Shown piece by piece: positions 47,301 through 57,700 of a stretch of 64,000 bases of DNA (positions are counted from its first letter, which is position 1; each line of letters opens with the position of its first letter). The notes beneath the pieces are model-generated. The model saw nothing but the letters and a program-made list of their open reading frames with translations. It was not told the origin of the DNA and made no database searches. A program made the translations under genes and the position numbers. The stretch covers positions 40,121,473 through 40,185,472 of the forward strand of contig CM049319.1 of assembly GCA_026874595.1 (NCBI GenBank). Direction: 5' to 3'. The stretch comes from Sipunculus nudus. Taxonomy: Eukaryota; Annelida; Sipuncula; Golfingiida; Sipunculidae.

Positions 47301-48171
47301 ACACACATATACATATGCTTCTACACATTCATAAGCGTATATTCATACACAAAATATACTACAAATATCAAATCCTAGCATTTGCCTGAGGTTCCTGATA
47401 TAACGAAATTTGTAATTAAAGAGTCAATCCCTGATAATGAAGATCAAACTACTATAAGATTATCAATAACAGAATGTAGCATAGAGCCCATATAATCACC
47501 ATCCAGTGCTGAAAATATAATCTTATATTCAGGTATCAATTAAGCAAATTTGTACCAATATATGCATTTTGTGAACGACTGAAGCTCAATATTGACGCTT
47601 AATTGTCTCCTGTTTACATCGACATTAGGCCCTCTAAGAACCAAGTAATCCAAACGCCGTAACAACGCAACACTATGTCATGAAAATCAGCGTATATATT
47701 ATCAATTTCTGATCATAGCATCACCAGAAAAGAAGAACATAAGAGATCAAAACATGCAAAAAAGAAAAAATCATAGTATGGTTTCATTCTTTGGTGGTAC
47801 CTTCACATTATGATATCAGTACCAAAATACGAAATCAATTCAATATCATTCTGTCAAATTCAAAGTCACAAAGTATAATTATTGTGCTGCTAAATAACAT
47901 CTTATCATCATGACGTATAGTGCAAAATAACAAATATTAATATCAATGTCCCATTTTTCGTATAATGACAGGATTTTAAATCGCACAATCCATGCCGGGA
48001 TGTACTCGATAAACATTATTAAACATCAAATATTGCAGCTATACTATCATGAAACCTCACCATCTAAGCACAAAACGTGTGATATAAAGAGGGCTTCCTA
48101 GTTTTACAGTCACGTCATAATAATGATGTATTTAAAAAAAAAAGATGTATCGAGTTATCTTAGCTTCCAGA
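44368..48171 (-). other. Long ORF1-ORF2 spacer of the LINE (with nested HINE-A)
   Basis: After removing the HINE-A at 46037-47245, about 2.6 kb separates the ORFs. It is AT-rich, full of short stops in all frames and without recognised domains or repeat termini. L1-type spacers are normally tens to hundreds of bases, so this is unusually long. It might be a decayed third coding region, an internal promoter region or an older insertion. Confidence 0.5.
46037..47245 (-). mobile_element. HINE-A variant, complete, nested in the LINE
   Basis: The reverse 3' end is ACAAGTGACCCATGGGTCA (46037), then CTCAGCTGA. The 5' end is closed by GTCAGCTGAGCTA (ending 47245), with a CAGA/CGGA microsatellite (47160-47190) just inside. 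The interior has about three ~300-bp units with 'aggtggYgccacc' variants (about 46206, 46552, 46888) and 'tatgggtaacagagacc'. The flanks are both AT-rich LINE spacer. It postdates the LINE insertion. Confidence 0.75.
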
Positions 48172-49539
48172 TCAACATACTTGTACAAATGTTAGGACGG
48201 ACATGAAAGCCACGAAAATCATTAAACTTAATATTAGCACTGAATCCATCATGTGTACAGTTACCGACCTCAAGCCCTCCCGAACTCCACACCGAATTTC
48301 TCCTAAAACGTTTTCACCGAGCCATTTTGATTTATCAGAAACATTTTTGTCTTTAAGAGCCAGCCCATTACCCCAGAACAGGTCATGTACATTACACTCA
48401 ACAAGTAACTTATTACCTGTGCCAATAAGATCAGTCCGCATTCCTGCGTTTTGCTCAAATTTGGCTTTAACACCTGCTTCCATCACTTGTCTCGCAATCA
48501 TATTGTTCCAACATTGAGTATCCGGTTTCAGCGCACAGCCCAAGTGGACTGGCTAACTGGATCGTCGATTTCTACGAGTTTTTCAGCCGTTTCTTCATCT
48601 CCAGCTCTCTTCGCTTTTTGGTGTTGTAGATATTGCATGGACGAGGTGTAAGTGATACCCCCAATGGTGAAAGTGGCTGGATGAAAGTTACTGAAACAAG
48701 TGTGCTTTCCATAAAAAAACACCAAACTGTCTTTTGTATGCACTGCCAAATTTTTCAGTTGCAGTTGTACTGGAAGACTATCCAGTGACTCGGACTGTAT
48801 ATCGTTTACCCTCTATTATCACTCGGTCATTATTCAAGGTAGCCTTTTTCCCTAAAGCTCTAGCTGCCCTATACACAGGTAGAAGTACGGCTCTCCTCTG
48901 TTCAATTTCTGGAGGGAGATCCTCGTTAACGTATATATTTGTCCCCTTGAGGCTAGCTCGCTTGTCCCACACCAACTCTCTGTCAGGGTACCACACAACC
49001 TTTACCAGAATGTCTCTGTTACCACTCGTGTTTCTTTGCCGGGGTCCTATTCTGTAAGATTTATGAAATTTTATTTCACAGGCTTTGGGAATTTCCAGCT
49101 TTGTGACAAATATGTCTTTTACCCCAGTAAATTTTAAATTCACTTTCCTGTTTTCTATGTCTAACTGCAAAATTTGTTGTTTTTTTTCAACGCAATATTT
49201 TCCTATCTATTGTCAGCAATTTTTCAGGTAACTGTTATTCTTCTCACAGTCGCTGAGCTTTTTCTTTAAATCACTCACTTCACCTTTGGTTTCTTCGACA
49301 CATTACTGTGTAAATTCTGAGGATTTTAAGTCTTTAATTTGATTCACCTCACCTCTCAGTTCCGCTACTTGGGTGTTCAGCGACTGATTCATTTTTGCCA
49401 TTGTCTCTTGAATTGATTTGAGCGTATCCATTACGTCTGGTCCAAATTCTATCTCCTCTGTGTGAGGGTTTGACTTTTTTTACTTGGGGCTGTTTTTTCC
49501 CAATGGCGTACCTGCTGTCTTTGCTCTTGTGCCGTACAT
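48172..49539 (-). pseudogene. LINE ORF1: coiled coil, L1-type RNA-binding domain, NADAR domain, membrane segment
   Basis: The frame starts at ATG 49539 (MYGTRAKTAGTP) but may have begun further upstream. A coiled-coil-like stretch follows (LKSIQETMAKM, VAELRGEVNQIKDLKS; about 49440-49200) with in-frame stops. Next is an L1 ORF1p-type RRM and C-terminal domain (49170-48778): HKSYRIGPRQR, WYPDRELVWDKRASLKGTNI, VNEDLPPEIEQRR. ORF1 proteins of this type coat element RNA. The NADAR domain (about 48750-48250) then begins in another frame, whose upstream reading (ESLDSLPVQL) starts right after the RRM end (GKRYT). One base shift would make a single fusion. A hydrophobic helix (VLILSLMIFVAFMSVLTFV) ends the protein. 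A frameshift also splits the NADAR domain near 48545. Confidence 0.8.
48240..48750 (-). pseudogene. NADAR (YbiA-like) domain within LINE ORF1
   Basis: NADAR enzymes cleave N-glycosidic bonds of ADP-ribose derivatives, and some reverse guanine ADP-ribosylation by DarT-type toxins. Visible family motifs are CFSNFHPATFTI, SSMQYLQHQKAKRAGDEETA and IDDPVSQ. After the frameshift come VMEAGVKAKFEQN, LLVE, D-x2-WG-x-G and WLGENVLGEIR. These line up in order with bacterial YbiA. The Glu usual in the (S/T)SE-x-Y motif is Met here, so this copy could be catalytically altered even before it decayed. Placement between an L1-type RNA-binding domain and a membrane helix is the striking point. The family call is firm; the function in a retroelement is inference. 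Confidence 0.85.
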
Positions 49540-49553
49540 TCCAACTTGGTCTT

Positions 49554-49566
49554 AATGTGTGAAAGA
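49554..49566. repeat. Target-site duplication, right copy
   Basis: AATGTGTGAAAGA, identical to 40552-40564, at the 5' edge of the minus-strand LINE. Confidence 0.85.
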
Positions 49567-50074
49567 CTTGATTTAAAGTGCATCCACAATCATTTTAAGG
49601 ATGTGGCTCCTGTGACCTTCACCTTTGACCTCTTGATCCTAAATATCAAAATGTTTCTTACTTGTGGGTCATTAATAAATCAAGTTTGAAGCCAATCTGT
49701 CTGGTCAAAGCAGAATAATCATCCATAAACAGTTTGAGAATGGATTGGCTTAAATTGCAGCCATAATCTTTTTAAATAAGTGAGTCTTGTGATCGACCTT
49801 GACCTTTGACCTCATGATCCTTAAATCATACAGGTTTTTTTCTTTAGTGGTGGGCCATGTGTAAGTCATGTTTGAAATCCATATGTCAATCTAACCTGGA
49901 ATTATAATCTGGGAAAAAAATTGTGTGGATGAACGGATGGACAGCTAGACAGACAGACAGACAAGCTGATAACTATAGAGCATCCACTTGTGATCAATAA
50001 ACACAGCAGGTTTTGGGACACTAGATGGAATCATAGCTAAGAAACTGACATTTTTGTTGGCATATATAGTAAAA
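49567..50074. repeat. Right part of the interrupted AGGTCA-type repeat
   Basis: It continues the repeat from 40564 with 'tgaccttcacctttgacctc' (about 49613-49632) and 'cgaccttgacctttgacctc' (about 49794-49813), then a CAGA microsatellite (49936-49961). The last 90 bp are not recognised. Confidence 0.65.
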
Positions 50075-51833
50075 ACAAGGGACCCATGGGTCACGGCGCT
50101 CAGCTGTTATATATGATAAAAAATATAATTTGGAAATGAGGCACATGCTGGTTTTGTTTGGTAATAAATATAAGCGTTATTTTGTGTTGTTGGTGTTTAG
50201 CTTATTTATGATTTTGATAGTATCTTTGGAGACAGGGAAGAGGATTGATATCACTTATTTTATTAACAAATAGAGTGCTATTGTCACACAGATTTTGACT
50301 TGGCCATATAACTAATAAGCAGCACATATAATAAAAGAGTTTAACTATTTATTAAAATTTAATAACAAATATTGTGCAAATATAATTTTTATTAAAAAAA
50401 ATAAGAAGAAAGTCATATGATTTTTTTAAAAATAAAATATAACTGAAATGATTATTAAAATATTATTATAGAATATATTCATGAATGCATTCATGAATAC
50501 ATTTTGAAAGTATCTGCACTGGTATTAAAATACTTTCATTTTTACCTGAATTCCCATTCTTATGCAAGAAATTTTATAATGCAGTACATATTCATATTCG
50601 TATTCAAATACATTTGCAAAGCATTGGCACCATGTCTAGTCTTTATTCAGTTTTAGCCAAACAATGGTTGAGAATCAAGAATATACAAAATTCATAAATT
50701 TAAATAATGATCATAATACCTGGTTTTATAGCTTTTATTTATATAAAAAAAATTAAATGTAATATATTCACTTTGGACTACTTTCACATCAATCTATACA
50801 CTAGACACAGTAGGAATCTAGATTAATATTATCAACTGCATCTTTGTCTGTCATTATTTTCCTTCATATGATCCCTAATGATTAGTAATGAATAATATGA
50901 TTTATATTTTTATCATTAAAATTGAACTGAAAAATACCATAGGTGACTGCATGGTGTTATTTGGAATAACATTGACATTGACATTCTATCCATCCATACA
51001 AGATTCTTACATCCTCAGTAACTGCAAGTTTATTTCCTGTTACTCATAAACTAAAAATACCTTTTCTATTAATTTTTCTTTAATTTTTATTAAAAACCAA
51101 AAAAAAATTAATTAAAAAAAAAATAAAAATTATTGTTTACTGTTGTTCTTTTTCAAAACAACTACTAGATGAGTTGGGTTGGACACCTGGATCAACTGTG
51201 GCTGGCCATAAGCTGCCTGGCTGCCCCTGTGTATGCCTTGCCTCAAGCGTGCATAATTTGCTGAAAGGTCAACAAGGTCAACATACAGGTGACTGAAGAG
51301 GGGCTGGGTAGAGCCTGGGTCAGACATGGTCTCATAAAAACATTAATAAAAGCTACAATATTTGGCCTATTTCTTTCGGCTTTCTAAACTACAAAGCTGA
51401 AATCCTTATGTGTGCATGATCTGAAAAATTATATCAACAGTGTTACCAGGAAACAAACGTGCCATGGTCAAATTTGGGCAAAATTTAAGGAACTAATTTT
51501 ATATTTATACTAATAACTTAAAAAATTTGAAAAAAAAATCAGAACTAATTTTGGGTATTCAATTGAATCTTGATTAAATAATGTTACATCCCTGCCAAAA
51601 AATCTCTAGCTTCAGCAATCCTCTGGTTAAGGGAGTAAATATATTTCTTAATTTTTTTAAAAAGAGCATTATGTTTTGGCCCATAATTTAAAACAATTAT
51701 GCAATTCTGACATCATTTCTGGCATGTGCATAGCGAATGTATAGAAAAATATGTATATTAGATATGATCAAAGTCGGATCAGTGGTTTTGATATTAGGCA
51801 GTCTTAAAGTGTAACAATTGGTTTTAAAATGGA
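50075..51833 (-). mobile_element. HINE-A, reverse orientation, 5' end lost
   Basis: The reverse 3' end ACAAGGGACCCATGGGTC begins at 50075. The interior is the mirror image of 6730-8500, including 'attcatgaatgcattcatgaat' (about 50478) and 'gggcaaaatttaagg'. The element breaks off at 51833, where a second reversed 3' end begins. The 5' palindrome is absent. Confidence 0.7.
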
Positions 51834-52432
51834 ACAAGTGACCCATGGGTCATGACGCTCAGCTGCCAAGCATGCATGACCTGCGACATCATGGGCTGCA
51901 ATTCACAACTTCTAGTAAAATTGTTGCAGAACCTATATGCCAGGAACTAATCCCACAGCTTGCTCGATACCTGTCAGTCTCAAAAGGAATACCACACAGG
52001 CCACATATAAGATCAAAATATAGCAAAAGATCAAGGAAATCCATGCAAGAATTATTGTGAAACGGGTGCTTCCATATTAATTTTTATTCAATACAAGCCA
52101 ACTGTACTGAGCTTTTATAAATGATGGTCATATTTATTAAGAAATCTTTGACCCAATGCAAGATTACATTAATATACATCCCACTGCATTCACTTTAATA
52201 GTTCTTGAGATAATATGTTCTAAAGGAATTTAAAGATGGTGTCCTGGTGGCCATATTGGATTTCCGACAGGTCGGAAATTGAACAACAAACATCCTCTAA
52301 AAGGGACAAAACATCATGAAAAAATCACAGAAACTGTCCTGGCAAAAGGATTTCTAAAATGGCTACCTGGCAGACATAATGATTTTCTGACAAGTCACAC
52401 ATCCTCCAATAAGACACTAAACTTGTAGCAAT
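51834..52432 (-). mobile_element. Reversed HINE-A 3' end followed by unrecognised sequence
   Basis: ACAAGTGACCCATGGGTCA, then CGCTCAGCTG, at 51834-51865 is the family 3' end in reverse. The following 570 bp do not match other HINE-A bodies here ('ccgacaggtcggaaattg', 'gacaagtcacacatcctcc'). No ORF of note beyond an unsupported 71-codon frame (51845-52060). Confidence 0.5.
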
Positions 52433-53761
52433 TGCTTCAAAGAATGTAACAGTTATGAATGTCCAAAACAATTCAAAAGGCATGATCAGGTTGGAGAGCT
52501 CTCATATCAGATTTATGAACATGCAAATGTAAAAAGTGCAAGTCCAATTTGTTTTAATTATCAGCTTGCTATTCAATGGGGTCAGCAGGGTAGGTAAACT
52601 GCAAAACCTAAAAGAAAAGAAATGCAGAAAGCATCACTAAGAGTCTTGTAATCAAATAAAGCCATCCAAAATCCAGGTACAGACCCGCATATTATCAGAA
52701 CAAACACTTGCTGGTATATCTGATGATTTGTATAATAATGTTCAGATATCTAGAAAACTAATTAAGTTTATTGCTATGATTTCATGATATAAACTGCAAA
52801 ATGTTCCCATCATTTTATAAATCAATAGCTAAACTTAACACTTAACTCTAATAGTCTTAATGCCTGGCCAAAGCATTCCGGCAACAGTGTTTTTGTTATG
52901 CACTAATGATATATCCTTATCACTCCATGAGCTGATACAAAAGGGAGTCATATATCACAAGTGTCACTGACAATTATGGGCACATAGTGAGATGTACAAG
53001 TTGTGAGTGCCATATGGTTATATATACAAGAAAACAAGAAAAATAGAGATGGTCTACAAAATAAGTTATTGTGAACATCCCTGACCTATGACCTTGGCCT
53101 TTTGCCCACATATCAACTGGATTCTTTCTAAATGATGGGTAACTACTAACCACTTACATCTGGCCGGGTGTAATTACTTGGCAACCAATGAGTGAATAAC
53201 TTAGACCTGCAACCTTTAACCTCCTGACCAGCTGACCTCAAAGTCAATTAGTTATTTCTTCATGCAAAAAGACCAATAAATATGAAGTTTGAATCAAATT
53301 CAGTGATGCATAGATGTGGCATATGTGAAAGACTGAAGGTTTGAGTTGAACAGTTTCACTTGAAATATGTTCACAAGCATTTAGAACAATATTGTGACCT
53401 TGACCTTTGACCTTTTGAACTCAACATTAATAGGCTTCTTCTCCTATTGGTAGGTAAGCCATATATGACAGATGGAAAGTATAGATTGAAAAGTTTGCTG
53501 AAAATGACTCCACGCAAGAAGAGGGTGCTGTGAACTTGACCTTTGACCTCAAAATCAACAGGTCTTTTCCCCTGTTGGCAGAGAAGCGATATAGGTGCTG
53601 AAAGGTTTGGAATGAAAGGTCTAGCTTGAAATGTGTCCACAACCTTTTCAAAGAAGTGGATCCTGTGACCTTGACCTTTGACCTTGTGACCTAACCATCT
53701 ATAGGATTCTTCTCCCACTTAGTAGGTGAGCTATATGTGAAAGATCAAAGAATTGGGATGA
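52433..53761. repeat. Left copy of a 1,329-bp duplication
   Basis: It is co-linear with 59686-61014 at a constant offset of 7,253 bp, with no net length change and roughly fifteen substitutions noticed by eye. Its second half (53080-53761) holds AGGTCA-type tandem units with 'gtgaccttgacctttgacc' near 53395, 53530 and 53666. Non-coding. Confidence 0.85.
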
Positions 53762-54759
53762 AAGGTTTGGCTTAAAATGCATCCTGAGGCTTTTCAAAGA
53801 AGTTGGTTCTGTGACCTTGACCTTTGACCTTGTCACCTCAAAATAATTATGGTTCTTCCCCTGTTGGTAGGTGAGCTGTATGTGAAAGATGGAAGGTTTA
53901 GGATGAATATTTTAGCTAAAAGAATTATTTCTGGGGGTGCAAACACACTCCATAACTTCGAGAATATAGGTCGCAGTGACCTAATTTCAGGTTTGCAAGG
54001 AGATCTTTTTAGAACCTCTAAAACTGCATAGGGTTCATGGCCCTAGCCCCTATGGTTATTTTCTTTCCTGATTATTTACAAAATGCATTATGTTTGGGCC
54101 CATAACTTTTTTTTAAATTATATAATACAGACCTAATTTCTGGCATGTACATAGGAACTATATAGAGGATTATTGATGGTAAATATGAGGAAAAACAGAT
54201 GAGTGGTTTTGATATTAGCCATTCTGAAGTGTGAAAATAGGTTTTTAATAAAAAAAATTGAGGTTTTTCCTTAATTTCTCAAATGAACGAAGTCCCAAAG
54301 ACCAAGTTTTTGGAGATCTTGGGGACATCTAACATTATGCCAAATTTTGAATTCCTGGGTCTTACGGTTTCAAAATGTGCCACATCTACAGACAGACAGA
54401 CGGATGGACAGCTAAACAGACGACGGACAATGGACCATGACTATAGCTCAGATGACTTATAGTCAGCTGAGCTAAAAATAGAAAAATATTCGTGAAAATA
54501 TGAAAAAAAAAACAGGTGGTGCCACCACTTATTGAGAACTGACAAAACTAGTCATGGTTAATATTCAAGGTAAGATTCATGACAATCCATGCATTAATTA
54601 TCAAGATATTGGAGGTTTTGTATCAATTTTTTTATTATTCTTGGGGTACTTACAAGCCCCATAGCTCGGAGGATATAAGTCGCAGTGACCTAATTTCAGG
54701 CTCAGGTTCAGGTAGTATTTTAATATCTAGCAGGATCCATCATTTATTATTAGCTTTGA
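53762..54759. repeat. AGGTCA repeat tail and HINE-A fragments
   Basis: 53762-53930 continues the AGGTCA repeat ('tgaccttgacctttgacctt', about 53813). 53935-54050 and 54475-54759 resemble the variant nested in the LINE ('gcagtgacctaatttcagg', 'aggtggtgccacc' at about 54514). 54052-54474 is a reversed HINE-A 5' end with the palindrome and a CAGA/CGGA microsatellite, closing with GTCAGCTGAGCTA at 54474. Confidence 0.65.
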
Positions 54760-57700
54760 TCATGACCACAACAGATTCATCATACACCTGTACTTCTCAC
54801 ACGACCACAGCAGATTCATCATACACCTGTACTTCTCACACGACCACAGCAGATACATCATACACCTGTACTTCTCACACGACCACAGCAGATTCATCAT
54901 ACACCTGTACTTCTCACACGACCACAGCAGATTCATCATACACCTGTACTTCTCACACGACCACAGCAGATTCATCATACACCTGTACTTCTCACACGAC
55001 CACAGCAGATTCATCATACACCTGTACTTCTCACACGACCACAGCAGATTCATCATACACCTGTACTTCTCACACGACCACAGCAGATTCATCATACACC
55101 TGTACATCTCACACGACCACAGCAGATACATCATACACCTGTACTTCTCACATGACCACAGCAGATTCATCAGCAGATACATCATACACCTGTACTTCTC
55201 ACACGACCACGGCAGATACATCATACACCTGTACTTCTCACACGACCACGGCAGATACATCATACACCTGTACTTCTCACACGACCACGGCAGATTCATC
55301 ATACACCTGTACTTCTCACACGACCACGGCAGATTCATCATACACCTGTACTTCTCACACGACCACAGCAGATTCATCATACACCTGTACTTCTCACACG
55401 ACCACAGCAGATTCATCATACACCTGTACTTCTCACACGACCACAGCAGATTCATCATACACCTGTACTTCTCACACGACCACAGCAGATTCATCATACA
55501 CCTGTACTTCTCACACGACCACAGCAGATTCATCATACACCTGTATTTCTCACACGACCACAGCAGATTCATCATACAGCTGTACTTCTCACACGACCAC
55601 AGCAGATTCATCATACAGCTGTACTTCTCACACGACCACAGCAGATTCATCATACACCTGTACTTCTCTCACGACCACAGCAGATTCATCATACACCTGT
55701 ACTTCTCACACGACCACAGCAGATTCATCATACACCTGTACTTCTCACACGACCACAGCAGATTCATCATACACCTGTACTTCTCACACGACCACAGCAG
55801 ATTCATCATACACCTGTACTTCTCACACGACCACAGCAGATTCATCATACACCTGTACTTCTCACACGACCACAGCAGATTCACCATACACCTGTACTTC
55901 TCACACGACCACAGCAGATTCACCATACACCTGTAATTCTCACACGACCACAGCAGATTCACCATACACCTGTACTTCTCACACGACCACAGCAGATTCA
56001 CCATACACCTGTACTTCTCACACGACCACGGCAGATTCACCATACACCTGTACTTCTCACACGACCACGGCAGATTCACCATACACCTGTACTTCTCACA
56101 CGACCACGGCAGATTCACCATACACCTGTACTTCTCACACGACCACGGCAGATTCACCATACACCTGTACTTCTCACACGACCACGGCAGATTCACCATA
56201 CACCTGTACTTCTCACACGACCACGGCAGATTCACCATACACCTGTACTTCTCACACGACCACGGCAGATTCATCATACACCTGTACTTCTCACACGACC
56301 ACGGCAGATTCATCATACACTTGTACTTCTCACACGACCACGGCAGTTTCATCATACACCTGTACTTCTCACACGACCACGGCAGATTCATCATACACCT
56401 GTACTTCTCACACGACCACGGCAGATTCATCATACACCTGTACTTCTCGCACGACCACGGCAGATTCATCATACACCTGTACTTCTCGCACGACCACGGC
56501 AGATTCATCATACACCTGTACTTCTCGCACGGCCACGGCAGATTCATCATACACCTGTACTTCTCGCACGGCCACGGCAGATTCATCATACACCTGTACT
56601 TCTCACACGGCCACGGCAGATTCATCATACGCCTGTACTTCTCACACGACCACGGCAGATTCATCATACACCTGTACTTCTCACACGACCACGGCAGATT
56701 CATCATACACCTGTACTTCTCACACGACCACGGCAGATTCATCATACACCTGTACTTCTCACACGACCACGGCAGATTCATCATACACCTGTACTTCTCA
56801 CACGACCACGGCAGATTCATCATACACCTGTACTTCTCACACGACCACGGCAGATTCATCATACACCTGTACTTTTCACACGACCACGGCAGATTCATCA
56901 TACACCTGTACTTCTCACACGACCACGGCAGATTCATCATACACCTGTACTTCTCACACGACCACGGCAGATTCATCATACACCTGTACTTCTCACACGA
57001 CCACGGCAGATTCATCATACACCTGTACTTCTCTCACGACCACAGCAGATTCATCATACACCTGTACTTCTCACACGACCACAGCAGATTCATCATACAC
57101 CTGTACTTCTCACACGACCACAGCAGATTCATCATACACCTGTACTTCTCACACGACCACAGCAGATTCATCATACACCTGTACTTCTCACACGACCACA
57201 GCAGATTCATCATACACCTGTACTTCTCACACGACCACAGCAGATTCATCATACACCTGTACTTCTCACACGACCACAGCAGATTCATCATACACCTGTA
57301 CTTCTCACACGACCACAGCACATTCATCATACACCTGTACTTCTCACACGACCACAGCAGATTCATCATACACCTGTACTTCTCACACGACCACAGCAGA
57401 TTCATCATACACCTGTACTTCTCACACGACCACAGCAGATTCATCATACACCTGTACTTCTCACACGACCACAGCAGATTCACCATACACCTGTACTTCT
57501 CACACGACCACAGCAGATTCACCATACACCTGTACTTCTCACACGACCACAGCAGATTCACCATACACCTGTAATTCTCACACGACCACGGCAGATTCAC
57601 CATACACCTGTACTTCTCACACGACCACGGCAGATTCACCATACACCTGTACTTCTCACACGACCACGGCAGATTCACCATACACCTGTACTTCTCACAC

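Larger units (their letters stand above)
40565..49553 (-). mobile_element. L1/Tx1-like LINE with NADAR-bearing ORF1 (degenerate), TSD-bounded
   Basis: On the minus strand the order is ORF1 (49539-48172), a long spacer, ORF2 (44367-40731), a 3' UTR with AATAAA near 40587, and a 10-base poly(A) (40574-40565). Perfect 13-bp duplications lie at both edges, and the flanks rejoin into the consensus of the host repeat. Everything between therefore arrived as one retrotransposed unit, apart from the 1,209-bp HINE-A nested at 46037-47245. Without it the element is about 7.8 kb. Only about 14 bp precede the first ATG, so it may be 5'-truncated. Many stops and frameshifts make it inactive. Clade assignment (L1/Tx1) rests on the ORF1 type and ORF2 motifs by eye. 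Confidence 0.85.

Noticed and set aside
48203-49057. + strand ORFs of 66-107 codons
   Set aside because: They are antisense shadows of the LINE ORF1 and NADAR coding sequence on the minus strand.
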